Source of the DNA: Tulasnella sp. 424
Taxonomy: Eukaryota; Basidiomycota; Agaricomycetes; Cantharellales; Tulasnellaceae
Reading direction: 5' to 3'
Length of the DNA stretch: 64,000 nt
Assembly: GCA_019633425.1 (NCBI GenBank)
Contig: WSUB01000158.1
Coordinates: 28,968-92,967, forward strand
The position numbers and the translations under genes were made by a program. Numbering within the stretch: position 1 is the first letter of the stretch; the number at the start of each line of letters is the position of its first letter. A model generated the notes under the pieces. The model ran no database searches, was not told the origin of the DNA, and saw only the letters and a program-made list of their open reading frames with translations. Shown here in pieces: positions 36,110 to 48,340 of this stretch.

Positions 36110-36972
36110 GCTTGAGCAAACGCCTTGTAACATAGGCTTTTCGTGTCCCTTCACGTGGTTTGTTTGTATGGACTCTTCTTTAGATTTGGGGTCTGGTAGT
36201 GTAATCAATCTACGATAATGTGTTATTCGGCCATATTCCGCGTGACTGTTCGCATGAAGTCCCTCTAGATTTTATTAGCTACTCGGTGTTCACGTCATAG
36301 GACAAGGACAATCCCCGATATCCGAACAAGGTTCCTCAGACGTCCGTAGAATGCAAAGGGATACTCGGGGTTACCGGCCTCCGAATCTCGGCTGGGTGTA
36401 CATGTACACGTACATTCGGCCTGCAAGTTAAGATATTATGGGGCGCGGGCTGGCGAATGTAATGGATCCGGACGTCGACTCGTCAGTGGGATGAGCAAGC
36501 AGCGATGATTATCCCTCCGAAGCTGCTGCGTATCTTATCTGATAACGGGTCATCGTCCCACTTGCTTACAATGTCCCCGAGTTATCCTCCGCCCCACCAC
36601 TACTTCTCCCCCTATCAATCGTACGATATCGGAGAGATTAGGGCGCCTTTGTCTTCTTCCCCAAACTCTTTAAATTTCTCTCGTTTGACGGAGGGGGAAA
36701 CCGCAAAAATCGAAACTCCACCCACGGTGCGGTTTTGGCCGAGCAGCCCTGTGCGTCAGGTGCGCGTCAGTCTGTTTCGCAATTGCCACCACCCAACCTC
36801 ACACCTCACCTCCTTTCAAGCAACGTTCGTCCCTCACAAAAGGACACCAAGTCCCTCCCCCTCTGACCGCGAGCGGGTTCAGCTCTGAAAACAACTAGAA
36901 GATCGTCAACCTTGACGTCTCAACAACCGAACAACGGGCCAGAGGAAATTTAAAGAGAAACAAAGGACCAAG
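36110..36972. other. Intergenic region before the CDF transporter
   Basis: No gene supported. The last 200 bp (from about 36766) is similar to 46027-46160, so it is the promoter portion of the CDF duplication. Confidence 0.5.
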
Positions 36973-39292
36973 ATGCCACTCAGTCGCACCACCAAAATAT
37001 CGATCCTGCTCGCGATCGACTCGTGCTTCTTCTTCGTCGAGTTGATCGTTGGTACGTGGCCAAACTGGTCCACGAAAATGCCGCCGGGTTCATGGAATTC
37101 TGACAACCCTTGTTCAATGCTTTGAATAGGCTATGCCGTCGGATCACTCGCACTCGTGGCTGATAGCTTTCACATGCTCAAGTACGCCTCCTCCCTCACT
37201 CCCTCTCAACCAAAATGGCCACTTTGTTCATGTCTGATTATCCACCAACAGCGATGTGATGAGCTTGATAGTTGCGCTCTACGCAATCAAGCTCACGAAG
37301 AACGTAGCATCCGCCGAATACTCATACGGCTGGCACCGAGCGGAGATCCTCGCTGCGCTGATCAACGGAGTCTTCCTACTCGCTCTGTGTTTCTCGATCT
37401 TCATTGAAGCTATCGAGAGGTTCTTCAGCGTACCCGGTGAGTTGTGATTTGGGGCTAGGAGGTTTTGGTCGATCAGGGGGCTTACTAATCGCGCTCTTTG
37501 CTCTCTTTCCTTCCTTATATGTGGCCACGCACAATGAATAGAGGTCGGAAGCCCGAAACTCGTCGTTATCGTGGGCTCGCTTGGATTGGCGTCAAACATC
37601 ATTGGATTGTTCTTGTTCCATGGTATGGATCGTGCCGCCACGCACTCCTCCGAGTTGTCGCTGATCTCCGTAACCTTCAACAGACCACGGTCACGACCAT
37701 GGTCCCTCTTCACCAGAGCCACTCACACCTCCACCTGGGACGAAGGCCTTCCCCGTTGGAAACGTCTCGACGTCGTCGCTCACTCCACTCTTACCACCGG
37801 GCAGCACCGCACCACCGCCACGCTCTCTCTCCGCGCAACCCCCATCCATCAGCTCCTCCTCAAACGGCAAAGTCGTCATCACCAACAGTCCCCCCTCTCA
37901 CCGCCGCAGCGACTCCATCCCGCGCCGACGACGCAGCAACAGCAACACGAGCATCTCGTTCCACCCCGCGCAAGTCCGGGCCAGTTTGGTCCAAGTCGCA
38001 GAGGAGATGCGAGCGGAGGAGCAAGAGGAGCAGGCGTATATGGCTGCTGCGTCTTCCCCCAAGACCCATTCGCCGATGAAGCGGACGTTTAGCAGGCACG
38101 AGACGAGGTCGTCTCTGGACCATACCGCTGTGGCGGAGGGAGGAGATTCGTATAGCCGAGCGGAAGAAGGAAGGATCGCGACGACGACGGCGGCGGCACC
38201 TGGAAGACGGAACGATGCTGTTGATTCGGATTCGGATGACGAAGATGCTCCGTTGGACTCGACCCTCCGCCGACCTCACTCACACAACCACTCCCACGTG
38301 CACGCGCACGATCCCAACCACGCCGGGCACGGCTCGAGCGGACACGGTGGAGGCGGACATGGACACGCTCACGGTTCGATGAACATGCACGCTGTGCTGC
38401 TTCACGTCATCGGTGATGCGCTAGGCAACGTCGGTGTTATCGCGACGGGCTTGATCATCTGGTTGACCGAGTGGAAGTGGAAGTATTATTGCGACCCGAC
38501 TATCAGTTTGATCATTACCTGCATCATCTTTTCGAGTGCTCTTCCTCTCGGTGAGTCCTTCGGCCTCTTGCGTATAAAATCCCTAGCGCACTAACGACGA
38601 TTGGACCCTCTCAGTCAAATCCGCTTCCTTCATCTTACTCCAAGGCGTCCCGAGTTCCGTGTCCCTAGTCGACGTCCGAAGTGCAATCTTGAGCATACCA
38701 GGAGTCATTTCGGTGCACGAGCTCCACATCTGGCAACTCTCTGAATCCAAAATCGTCGCCTCGGTGCACGTCCTGGTCCGCAAGTCCCTGAAAGGATGCA
38801 AGAAAACCAACAGCAACAGCGTTCCCTCGACTCCGCCAAACGGCAAGGTGAATCCACCACCGTCGAACAGCCAAAGCGAGGCTGTGTCGCTGGTCGTAGG
38901 CACCGACGACCACCATCACGACGACGAGACCACGGACGTGGAAGGTGGAGAACACGTGTACATGGCCGTTGCGAGCGAGATCAGGAGGATCTTGCACGAG
39001 TTTGGCATCCATTCGAGTACGATTCAGCCAGAGTATGCAACGGATGGGATGGATGATGAGACGGTATGCGAAACATGTTTTTGGCGGGGTTCGGGCGACT
39101 GAATGGACGAATTGTATTGTAGGCTTCGCAGCACTCTGGGTGCTTGATTCCGTGTACGTTGGATGCGGAGTGTGATCCGGCGAATGCGTGTTGTCGTGAG
39201 TGACTGCTTTCAGGTTACTTCTCTCTGGGGCGGGCCATTCTAATCATGCCTTTTTTTCAGCGCCAGCTCCAGTCCGACAGGGCACCAACTAG
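36973..39292 (+). CDS. Cation diffusion facilitator (ZnT/Zrc1-like zinc transporter)
   Basis: This family exchanges Zn2+ for H+ into the vacuole or secretory compartments. The start is MPLSRTTKISILLAIDSCFF (36973). Helix 2 carries ADSFHMLNDV, with the metal-binding His and Asp of H-x3-D. SYGWHRAEILAALINGVFLL (about 37323) is a family signature and GSLGLASNIIGLFLFHG a further helix. The long loop between helices 4 and 5 has HDHGHDHG, acidic and Ser-rich parts, then a His-rich block (HSHNHSHVHAH, HGHAHG, about 38280-38375). Helix 5 carries the second site HVIGDALGNVGVIATG (about 38405). The cytosolic domain has SIPGVISVHELHIWQLSESK (about 38695). The tail has CLIPCTLDAECDPANACC and ends APVRQGTN at 39292 after an intron ending TTTTTTTCAG. 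Family order is complete. A decayed duplicate lies at 46027-47620. Confidence 0.92.
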
Positions 39293-39741
39293 TTCCCGCA
39301 CTCCCTCTCCAACCCGCCTGAAAATGGACCTTGCCTTCATCTTTTTGATTTATCGTATATTCCTGGCTCGACTACTAGTCCTGTCTCCACCGCTCTTTTT
39401 GACTTTCCTTCGTTCGTAATCGTATTCTTTGCATGTGCTTAGTTGTACCGTTATACGCTAAGAGAGCCCCGCACCCTTATATACCTTTCCAGAAACGAAA
39501 TCAGTGTGTATGCACTGGAGAATCTCCGACGGGCATAGACTTGTTTCAAAGGAAGCAAGGAAGAACTTCGGCCCCGGACCTTGCTACTTAGGCACCTGTT
39601 CCAAGAGCGCTTCTTGCAATGCATGACACCGCTTCGGCTTGGCTTTTCCCGGGTCCTAAGACCAAGTCCCAAGAGATGCCCCGCCACATATCTTTCGAGT
39701 GACCTCAACCCACCACCACAGCGGCCTCGTCATCGTCCACT
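39293..39741. promoter_or_regulatory. CDF 3' flank and promoter of secreted peptide 1A
   Basis: A segment recurring downstream of each CDF 3' end (47700-48099, 50760-51194). The part at about 39652-39720 (AAGACCAAGTCCCAAGAGA, then CCACATATCTTTCGAGTGACC) is also found before the unrelated-looking peptide genes at 40610 and 49009, so it is the conserved peptide-gene promoter core. Confidence 0.6.
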
Positions 39742-39979
39742 ATGCGTCTCTCTCTCATCGCTCTACTCGCTGTTGCGTTTGCTGTAACCAAAGCTTCACC
39801 AATACCTCAAACCGTACCTGTGGTCTGTTTTCTTTCGATTTATTTGCTCATATCGATTGGTCCCACCTATAACCACCCTGTTTTCGATTACGCCCATATA
39901 GCCCGATGATTCAGGAAACACCTCCGGCGATTCATCGCCTGTGGCTGCAGTATGCCCGACTTGCCCTGGTGGTTACTGA
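39742..39979 (+). CDS. Small secreted peptide with CxxC tail, copy 1A
   Basis: Two exons (39742-39822 and 39902-39979) encode 52 residues. Exon 1 is a signal peptide (MRLSLIALLAVAFAVTKA) plus SPIPQTVPV. Exon 2 encodes an acidic Ser/Thr-rich stretch and the C-terminus AVCPTCPGGY. Intron phase 0. Two paralogues at 48100 and 51195 keep the signal exon nearly unchanged but differ strongly in exon 2, apart from a C-x-x-C-x-x-[GP]-[YW] end. No known family recognised. It is not a lipidated mating pheromone because it lacks a CaaX end. Confidence 0.7.
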
Positions 39980-40609
39980 ACGGGTGGCTTGGGTATTTCA
40001 AGGTGGGTGTGTTTGTGAATTACGAGCGAGATTGTTTGACGCAAGGGCTGACGGGCCGAACCGTTGCACTGACCTCCAGGTGGATTTATAGTGGGGTAGG
40101 AGCTACCTATGTGTACCTGCTCACCAATGGCCCTCAATCAACTTGACTGGTGAGTTGGGTACTGCTGATCGGCATTGCAACGCCATAGAGGGACGTTGAC
40201 GTTTTCCGTGGTTTATCCCCGCCCCATCCACTCCCCCGTTTTCAAAGCCTCCAGTAAATTATCTAAATACTCTCAAAGCTCCTACATACTCATCGTTCAA
40301 CTCTACCCGTCTATCTACTGTTTCTCTCGCCCTGCTCGCTGTTAGTGCCAAGAACGATTTTGAAGTTTGGGGTTCGGCGAGTCGACAGCGACCCCGCGAT
40401 GCCGTGTAATCCGCGGCTCGGCGTCTCTCTCTCTCTCCTGCAATCTTATTTCTTCTCCGCTTGTTATCTCTCACCGTCATGCTGTGACCCCTCTTATCCC
40501 CTCGCTTTTGACCAAGTCCAAAGAGACCGGCCACATACCTTTCGAGTGACCCCAACTCGCCACTGACACCATCATCACCGTCGCCTGGTCATCATTCTCC
40601 ACGTCTACC
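39980..40609. promoter_or_regulatory. Peptide 1A 3' flank and promoter of peptide 2A
   Basis: Recurs at 48341-49008 and partly at 51427-51930. The promoter core at about 40510-40556 (GACCAAGTCCAAAGAGA, then CCACATACCTTTCGAGTGACC) closely matches the one before peptide 1A. Confidence 0.55.
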
Positions 40610-40951
40610 ATGCGGTTCTCTCTCATTGCTGTGTTCGCTATAGCTATTACAACACCAATACCCCAGCTGCAAAATCGAAGGAATATGAATTTTGCTTGGG
40701 GAAATGAATTGAGCAGGGAGGTGACATTGGGTATTTACTTACATATGGTATTATAAGGATCACTTTACCAAATCCTTAATTAAACTCCGATAGGTAAACG
40801 AGGTGAAAGGGATGCTGCATCCGATCACAACCAGTTTTGCTGCCTTCCCGGGTGCAAACAGGTTTTACAAGCCATAGATTCGCAAAAGTACACTAGATCA
40901 CTCCGTTTACTGGCTGATGTTACATCGATCATGATTCAGGGCAAGGTTTAA
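40610..40951 (+). CDS. Secreted cysteine peptide precursor with Kex2-type site, copy 2A
   Basis: Exon 1 (40610-40730) encodes a short signal-like start (MRFSLIAVFAIAITTPIP) and NFAWGNELSREVTL. A 63-nt intron (40731-40793) splits a Gly codon. Exon 2 (40794-40951) begins with the rest of that Gly and then KR, a kexin site, followed by GERDAASDHNQFCCLPGCKQ and a helical tail ending MIQGKV. Total 92 residues. The signal start and promoter resemble peptide 1A, so the two are probably ancient paralogues. The hydrophobic core is short, which lowers confidence in secretion. Copy 2B at 49009 is broken. Confidence 0.5.
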
Positions 40952-41513
40952 TGAGGGATAAAATGAAGTTAAGGCAGTCAATCCGCCACCCCGGCAACGC
41001 AGTCGGCAAAACTACTAGCCTATGGGTTCAGCATCTCATCTTGACTCGCAAGTCTTAAGTACCCATATAATCCTTACCGACTTGATATGCCTTCATATGC
41101 AAACATAAGACCCAACATAAAGCTTACATCTATTTTCTTCTCACGTGGCAAATGTGTGAATATGTGCGTTAGGTTAGTCTTGGGACGTTTGCTGATGAGT
41201 GAGGAGAGACGGTGATTCAGCATGTCGATATGGCAGCGAGCTTGAAGAGGTCACAAATAAAGAGGGAGGATGATCTTATGTTGTGAGAGACGGTTCAAGT
41301 CAAAGCAGGCTGTTTGGGCTTATGAGACGAGTGGAGGCTTTCTCTACACTAGATTATTCCACTTGCAGACTACCATGAATTTAATAGTGATCTAAGGTTG
41401 AGAAACAACCGGCAAGAACCAGCCGCCCCGATGTTGCCGGGAATGCTGCTAGCCTATGGATTCCCCATCTCATCCTCGAGCTAAGTATTGAGAAGAAGTT
41501 CAAAGGCATATGA
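40952..41513. other. Intergenic region
   Basis: 3' flank of peptide 2A and of the kinase at 41514-42720. Parts recur at 49277-49510 and downstream of the plus-strand kinases (about 54460-54600). No gene seen. Confidence 0.45.
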
Positions 41514-42720
41514 TTAATGTCGCAAATCGATCGTCGAGGGAAAACAGCAAGCAACGCTTACCGTGGAGAGGACGGTAGGCATAACGGGTCGCCATTCCGG
41601 CTTGAAACCGCAACAACCTTCGATCAGGCTCCACAGCGAGTCTGTCGCAGGTATTTGAGGATGTTCGTCACGACGTGGACGTCTGCCAGTGTCTATTACG
41701 AACGCAACCTCATTAGGACGCCGGCCCTCGAACGGAGCTTTACCGCTCATAGTCTAAACAGCGATGTAGGTTAGCTGACGGCCAACGTCAGGACCAAAGG
41801 GAATGTGGATAAAAACATAGACCTACGAAGAGAATAACTCCTCCGAAGGCATATACATCCCCAGCGGTGGCTACAGGCGCGCCTTGAATGACTTCCGGGG
41901 AATGGAATCCCGTTGTTTGGAAGTGAGGCCCCTCCACAAAATCCAAAATAGTGTCTTTAGGAGGGTACAGGTCGCGGACCAAGTTGGAGTATCCAACATC
42001 GCAAAGCCCAACCTCCAGGTTGTCTTGGATAATGATATCTTCGGGCTTGATATCCCCGTGAACGATGGGTGTGGCGAGGGTATGAAGGAACGTAAGGCCA
42101 CCAGCGGCGCCATGGATCTATGTAAAGATAAGAAGAATGGAGTATCGGTATTGGAGACAATGAAGGTGTTCGTACTACCAAAATATACTTACAAGTCTGA
42201 GTCTCTCCTTCCTTGGAAGGGTAGGACGAGCTTTGATATACGTTGATAAATTCCCGTTTTGACACCATGGCGAAATTAGCATCGGGACGCCACGGCTACC
42301 TATTTGATACCCGATAAAAGGCAAGATGTTGGGATGCCTCAACATCGCCCAAATAACGGTTTCCCGCTTAATTCGCTGTTCGGCCAGTAAGATAAAAAGT
42401 GAGATTATTCGATTGAGTTGAAGGGGAAAGGGAGATCAGTCGGAAGCTAGAGCTTTCGCAAGAGCGCTCACCGTCAGAAGCTGATCACCGCTGATGCCCT
42501 TTCTCCAAAACGAAGCTCGCTTGATCGCCGCGGCCACTGACAGTCCGTCCGGTCTCACCCAGCTGCCTTGAAATACTTCGGCAGAAAAAGAATACCCTCT
42601 TTCGAGCATCCCCCCAAAGGTGAACTTGAGGGTCCCTTGGAGCTCAGGAGGGACTTGATTGTCGTAGATACGATAACCGGGTGCAACGATGGAATCCGTT
42701 CCGGTGCCTCCGTTAGACAT
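41514..42720 (-). CDS. TKL-type kinase, VYDNQLPPEL subfamily, copy M1
   Basis: The start is MSNGGTGTDSIVAPGYRIYD (42720), matching the plus-strand kinases at 53202, 56152 and 58444. The Gly-rich loop is altered (LERGYSFSAEVFQGSW), and the ATP-site lysine lies in AAAIKR. Domain parts follow: HPNILPFIGYQ (about 42330), IVHGDIKPEDIIIQDNLE (about 42065), DVG in place of DFG (about 42005) and GDVYAFGGVIL (about 41860). The C-lobe is MSGKAPFEGRRP, ending ATDSLWSLIEGCCGFKPEWR. The catalytic Asp is kept. Start lies 8 nt or less from the predicted stop of the neighbouring kinase gene. Confidence 0.75.
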
Positions 42721-44270
42721 ATCCTAGAGATGGTGTCGACTGAGAGAAAAGTGGCAGGGTGGTTGATCGAGTACGTACACTTGGAACGACCTTGTTCTAA
42801 ATATCGGAATGTGAATGTACCGTAAGCATAAGGTGCACGGCAGCCAGAGCATGTGCCCCTCACCTCTGAGTCCATAGTACTGATCTCCCAGTGCCTGAAG
42901 CTGCTGGATAGCTCGGCTTTCGATATCGCAGCATCCAGCATGCAATGGCAAACATAAGCGTCCGGTCTCTCCTTGGATTCGAACTCCCAGCACTTCCGAA
43001 GCAGGTCGAGTAGGCCTTCCAGCGAATTCGGCACGGGATCCGGTTCCGGTGTTCTCTTCTTCATATACGTTGCTAGGAACATCTGATTGATATCCTTGAT
43101 GTCTGGGAATGGTACCTTGTCCGTCATTATCTATCGGAAGCAATAGCCAGTGGATCAACAAAATCTCGATGATAGCCCATATGGGTCTTAATGTACCTCG
43201 AGTACGAGACAGCCCCATGCCCATATGTCACTCGCACACGTCTTCTGAACCTTTCCTATGATTTCTGGGCTGCACCACTGCAATGATCCTATGAATGCCT
43301 CCTTCGTAGTCATACCGGTATGGCTCTCTTGAACAACTTTTGAGAGCCCGAAGTCACACAACTGTGCCCTTCGACTATCGTTCACAAGGACATTAGCCTA
43401 TGACAGGCCAAATTCTTTAGTCAATATTCGTAAAATTCGGGTCCAGGGGTCCAGTTCGGCGGCGGGTTCTCCCGACGCAGCCCTGAATCAGGCGCGACCA
43501 ACGTATGGAAATGGGGAAGCGGTCAACCACAAACAGTGACGTACAGCTTTAAGATCGCCATGCACAATAACTGGATCTTGTGTGTGCAGATATTTGACTC
43601 CTCTAATGGTATCTTGAACCTGGGTTTAGGTACGGTAGGGTGATAAGGAATTGGCGAGAGATATCTGTCAGAGTACCTAGTACGCACCAACTTTAAACGT
43701 TCTTGGGAGCCTAGTCGATTATTCTCTATATATTCGGATATATTGCCGTTTTTCATGTACGGGGAGATAAGGTAGGCAGGGTCGTAATTGTTCCCCAGGT
43801 GGTAGCCAACGAACTGAAGGACGTTTTCGTGTTCGCATTTTGCCCAAATGAACATCTCCCGAACGAGTCGCTGAAATAGATTGAGTGATTCCATTAGCGA
43901 CGTCAGATGAGGTCTCCTACTGTCGACTTATCCTCACGTATGCTGCTCGCAGTGGGATCACTTTGAAGTCATCTATTTTGAGTTCTTTCACAACAACGTT
44001 GACCGATGTGCCAGTTCTTGAGTCTGGAGGTAGTAATGTTGCGCGCTTGACGATCCCAAAACCTCCATGGCCCAGCTCTTTCTCCTGAAGAACGATTCTG
44101 TTCATGGGAATACAATATTTCTTAACCTTCAGAAGTTCTCTCTCCTAGAGAGCCCAGTTATGTAAATCAGAGAATGGTTACTTCATGCAATTCCACGAGA
44201 ATAAACTTACTACATGCTCGGAGTTCAACTTTACGCCGTCTATCATGACTACTGGGGAACTTTGAGACAT
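42713..44270 (-). CDS. TKL-type kinase related to the tandem kinase at 1-2309
   Basis: The first exon from 44270 (MSQSSPVVMIDGVKLNSEHV) splices through a 66-nt intron to ERELLKVKKYCIPMNRIVL, the same start plan as the gene at 1-2309. The loop is GHGGFGIVK, with VVVKEL, HENVLQFVGYHL (about 43830), LISPYMKNGNISEY (about 43765), VHGDLK (about 43565), CDFGLSK (about 43355) and CSPEII (about 43270). The C-lobe contains MTDKVPFPDIKDI and CWEFESKERPD (about 42985). All catalytic residues are present. The 3' end is uncertain. A donor after ACTCAGAG (about 42865) gives a short tail with a stop at 42713, just overlapping the next gene's ATG. Unspliced, the frame runs to 42555. Confidence 0.72.
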
Positions 44271-46026
44271 CGAACGGGATTAAACAATTGAGGGGTAAGA
44301 GCGACGGGAGGGTAGGGTCGGGAGATCGAGGACTCTGAGTTTTCAAGTTCGTGATGGTAGCTGATATTTATATCTCCGAAAGCCCCTACTACGAGTGAAG
44401 ATTTGCTCCTGGCCTCATGGTTCACTCTGTTATGAAAGGTAACTCCTTTCAAGAGAGTTCACGTCTCTCCGGTTACTCAGATGCCTATTCCGGCGTTATA
44501 TTGCTTCCCAAATTCAAACTCGCATCGAGATAGAGTGGCATCGACGTTATCGATTTGGCCGGTATCGCCTCGCTTTGAGGCTGTACTTGAACGCGCGTAC
44601 TCTGGTCTGGACACGGACTGACTTCAGTGCTTGGGACTCGATGCCCTTTTCAAGACGACCTCAGCCCAGACCTCAGGTCCCGGAGCAAATCCAAAGAGCA
44701 AATCCAAACCCGCCCCTCAGATCGGCTCGAAACTCCGACTAAAATTCCACACTCCGCCGGATGCGTCAGCACACGATGTTACTTCCGGACCTTTTTTTTG
44801 GTGTTCGGCTACCTCGTTCATCTGGATACTTCGTCGGCGGTGGTGAGGGTGGTTGCAAGGCAACCATTCACTTGCCACCGCCCAAATACTCAAATTATAC
44901 TTATTACTGATAGGTATTAATGTAACATATTTGCAAATAAATGTTCTATTAGCCATGGAGACGACGTTAGCGCGTGCACCCTGACGACGCGACCGGTCCT
45001 AGCGCGATGACCGCGTGAAAATTAGACACCTTGGACGGACACCGATAAAGAATTGGTGTATGCTTTACAAGACACTGTATCTACTTGACTTAAAAGTTCG
45101 CCATGCACCCTCGCCGCCGCCGCTGCGACGACGACGACGACGCGTCGGTCTAGGGTGCCAGATATGGTCCCTGACAGCGACGGCGGGAAGGTGACAATTC
45201 CAGGGGGAAGGACCCTGACACCCTCGGAGGGTCATTGGGTTGCTGGCGAACGGGGAGTTGCTGGATAGATTTATCCCGTTCATCTTACTGAACTTCTTCT
45301 ATTCCGGTATTCTTTGCTCTACACTCTATTTACTCTAAATTAATGGCATTACCCCTTCGAGAAGTCCAGCTTCCCCCCTCCAGAGCAGCAGCTCACCTAG
45401 CTTCCGTTGTTCCAGATGCCACACCTTGAAAGGTGCGGAAGGATTTCCTACTGCAAAAACCCAAAGGGGAAAAGCGAGCTGCAACCTGCGGAGCTTCTAC
45501 CACAGCTCGGCAAGCTCGGAATGAGAAGGAGAAAAAGGAGAAAGAACAGGAGTTGCCCTCATATGAATAGGTCGATTCCTCAGTGTATTAGGTTTTCGCG
45601 CAGGGTGCGCAGAGAAGTGTAGTTTGGAGGCGAGAGTTGCCACCGAGGAATTGGATAGCACGTTCACTGAAGCGAAAGGAATTGCTCGAGCAATTGCAAA
45701 TGCGGTTACCTAACCTTTATAAGAAACTCCGGCCCTGTCGATGTAAGTAACGGTGCGAACTCATACCAAATGTTTGGCTGATAAGTCGGAGCCGAAAACT
45801 TTAGTCGGAGTTTCGAACTGATGGGGGGAGGGATTGGGTTCGGTCAGGTCCCGGCTCCTAGCTATAGAGGACCTCCTCTGGTCTTCGGCCTATGTCGCCT
45901 GGACCAAACGATAACAATATAGCTTCAGAGCTGAGGACAGGCAGATACAGGGCTGGGTTCACTTTAGCTATGAATGGGGGTTTCGTAACCTTCATCGTGT
46001 TGGGTTGATTACCAACCCGTCAGGCA
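44271..46026. other. Long intergenic region with trinucleotide runs
   Basis: No supported gene in about 1.75 kb. At about 45100-45150 there is a GCC/GAC trinucleotide run. AT-rich stretches occur near 44880-44950. Short frames (for example 45407-45622) show no domain or splice support. It may contain old mobile-element debris, but I can identify no termini. Confidence 0.4.
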
Positions 46027-47620
46027 CGCGTCAGTCGGTTTCGCAACCCACCTCCATCACCCACAGCTCACCTCCCCGACCGACCTCAGGCAGGTTTAGC
46101 TCGAAGCAATCTTTCAGTACCGATTTTGTTCTCCAAAAACGAACTCAAGGGGTTGAGACGAAATTTACGGGAACAAACCAAAATATAGATCCTGCTCGCG
46201 ATCCACCTGGGGTTCTTCTTTGTCGAGTTGATCGTTGGTACGTGACTACTTCTGTTCTCAAGACATGCTGCTGGGTTCAAGGAATTCTGACAGCTTTTAA
46301 TACTTGAATAATAGGATATACCGTCGCACTCGTACGCGTGGCGCATGGCTTTCACATGCTCAACTCCCCCTTCACTCCCTCTCAATCAAATGCCCACTCT
46401 GTTCATGTCTAATCATGCTTCAACAGTGATGTGATGAGCTCGATAGTTGCCCTCTACGCCATCAAGCCCACCAAGAACAACATAACATCCGCCGAATACT
46501 CATACAGCTGCTAGCATTGAGGGGAGATCCTCGCTGCGCTGATCAACGGAGTCTTTCTACTCGCTCTGTGTTTCTCGATCTTCATCGAGGCTATTGGGGG
46601 GTTCTTCAGCGTACCCGGTGAGTTGCGAATTGGCGCTGGGAGGTTCTTGTCAATCAGGGGGCTTACTAATCGTGCGCTTGCTCTCCTTCCTAATATGTAC
46701 GCACGCACAATGAATAGAGGTCGGAAGCCCGAAACTGGTCGTTATCGTGGACTCGCTGGGGTTGGCGTCGAACATCATTGGATTATTCTTTATTCCATGG
46801 TACGAATAATACGCCATGCGATCCTCTGAGTCGTCGCTGATCTCCGAGGAACCTTCATTAGAGCCACGACCATGGTCACTCTCACTCTTCACCCGAGCCG
46901 CTCACGCCTCCGCCTGGAACGAAAAACCTCCCTGGGAACGTTTCAACGTCGTCGCTCACTCCACACTTACCACCGGGGAGCATCGCACCACCAGCGCACT
47001 CTCTCTCCGCGCAACTACCCTCCAATGGCTCCTCCTCAAACGGCAAAGTCGTCATCGCCAACAGTCCCTGCTCTCACCGTCGAAGCAAGTCCATCCCCAG
47101 TCGACGGCGAGCAACAGTAACACGAGCATCTCGTTCCACCCGGCCTAAGTCCGGGCCAGTTTGGTTTAAGTCGCAGAGTAGATGCGATTGGAGGAGGAAG
47201 AGGAGCAGGCGTACATGGCTGCTGCGTCTTCGTCTTCTCCCAAGACGCATTTACCGATGAAGCGGACATTCAGCAGGCACGAGATGAGGCCGTCCCTAGA
47301 CCATAGCGCGGTGGCGGAACGACAAGACCACGGACGGGGAACACGTGTACATCGCCGTTGCGAGTGAGATTAGGAGGTTTTGCACGAGTTTGGGATCCAT
47401 TCGAGTACGATTCAGCCAGAGTATGTGACGGATGGAATGGATGATGAGACGGCATGTGAAATATATATTTTTTCATCGTTTTTGCCGGGGTTCAGGCGGT
47501 TGAATGAATGCACAACTGTATGTAGGCTTCGCAGCACTCTGGGTGCTTGATCCCGTGTGCGTTGGATACCGAGTGTGACCCGCGGGACGCGTGTCGTCGT
47601 GAGTGACTGCTTTTCGTGTG
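46027..47620 (+). pseudogene. Decayed, internally deleted copy of the CDF zinc transporter
   Basis: Nucleotide similarity to 36766-39200 is continuous across exons and introns, for example ATAGATCCTGCTCGCGATC (46182) against the start of the intact gene, and AGATCCTCGCTGCGCTGATC at 46528. There is an in-frame stop in the block matching SYGWHRAEILAAL (TGCTAGCATTGAGG, about 46508). Near 47330 the sequence jumps from the AVAE region to the DETTDVEGGEHVY region, removing about 800 bp that encode the His-rich loop, helices 5 and 6 and the start of the cytosolic domain. It cannot make a working transporter. It marks the left end of duplicated block B. Confidence 0.85.
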
Positions 47621-48099
47621 GCAAGCCTCTGTCGCGTGCCGGGCCGTTCTAATCATTATTGTCTTTTCTGCCTTTTTAGCCGCAGTCCCCTCTAAACCGC
47701 CTAAAATGGACCTTCTCTTCATTTTATCCCTGGCTCGACTAGTCCTTTCGGATCTCGCCACTCTTTGACTTCCTTCGTTCGTAATCGTATGTTGCATGTG
47801 CTTAGTTGTACTGTTATACGCTAAGAGAGCCCGCACCCTTATACCTTTCCAGAAACGAAATCAGTGTGTATGCAAATGAGGGAAGGAAGGAAGGAAGAAC
47901 TTCGGCTTCGGTGACGGAGTGGCGACTTAGGCACCCGCTCTGATCCATGGGCGCTTCTTCTTCCGTTGCATGACACCGCCGAATCCGGGCTTCTCCGGGG
48001 TCCTTAGACCAAGTCGCAAGAGATACCCCCGCCACATATTTTTCAAGTGACCTCAACCCATCGCTACCGGAGCCTCGTCATCGTCCTCTACGTCCCACC
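47621..48099. promoter_or_regulatory. Promoter of peptide 1B
   Basis: Duplicate of 39200-39741. The promoter core at about 48007-48060 (ACCAAGTCGCAAGAGATAC, then CCACATATTTTTCAAGTGACC) is conserved with small changes. Confidence 0.55.
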
Positions 48100-48340
48100 A
48101 TGCGTTTCTCTCTTCTCGCTCTACTCGCTGTTGCGTTTGCTGTAACCAGCGCTTCACCAATACCGCAAACCGTACCTGTGGTTTGTTTTCTTTCAATTCA
48201 TTTGCCCATTCGATCAGCCCACTTATGAAGCCCCCTCCCTGTTTTCGATTACGCCCATATAGCCCTCTGACCCAGGAAACACCACTGATGACTCTGCTCC
48301 CGAGCCTGCAGTATGCTGGACTTGCGTTGATGGTTGGTGA
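48100..48340 (+). CDS. Small secreted peptide with CxxC tail, copy 1B
   Basis: Two exons (48100-48180, 48263-48340) encode 52 residues. The signal exon reads MRFSLLALLAVAFAVTSA then SPIPQTVPV. Exon 2 starts PSDPGNTTDD and ends AVCWTCVDGW. Splice sites and frame are intact even though the neighbouring CDF and peptide 2 copies in the same block have decayed, which suggests the peptide is under selection. No known family. Confidence 0.7.

Noticed and set aside
45100..45150. GC-rich trinucleotide run as a coding poly-Arg/Asp tract
   Set aside because: No surrounding gene structure on either strand.
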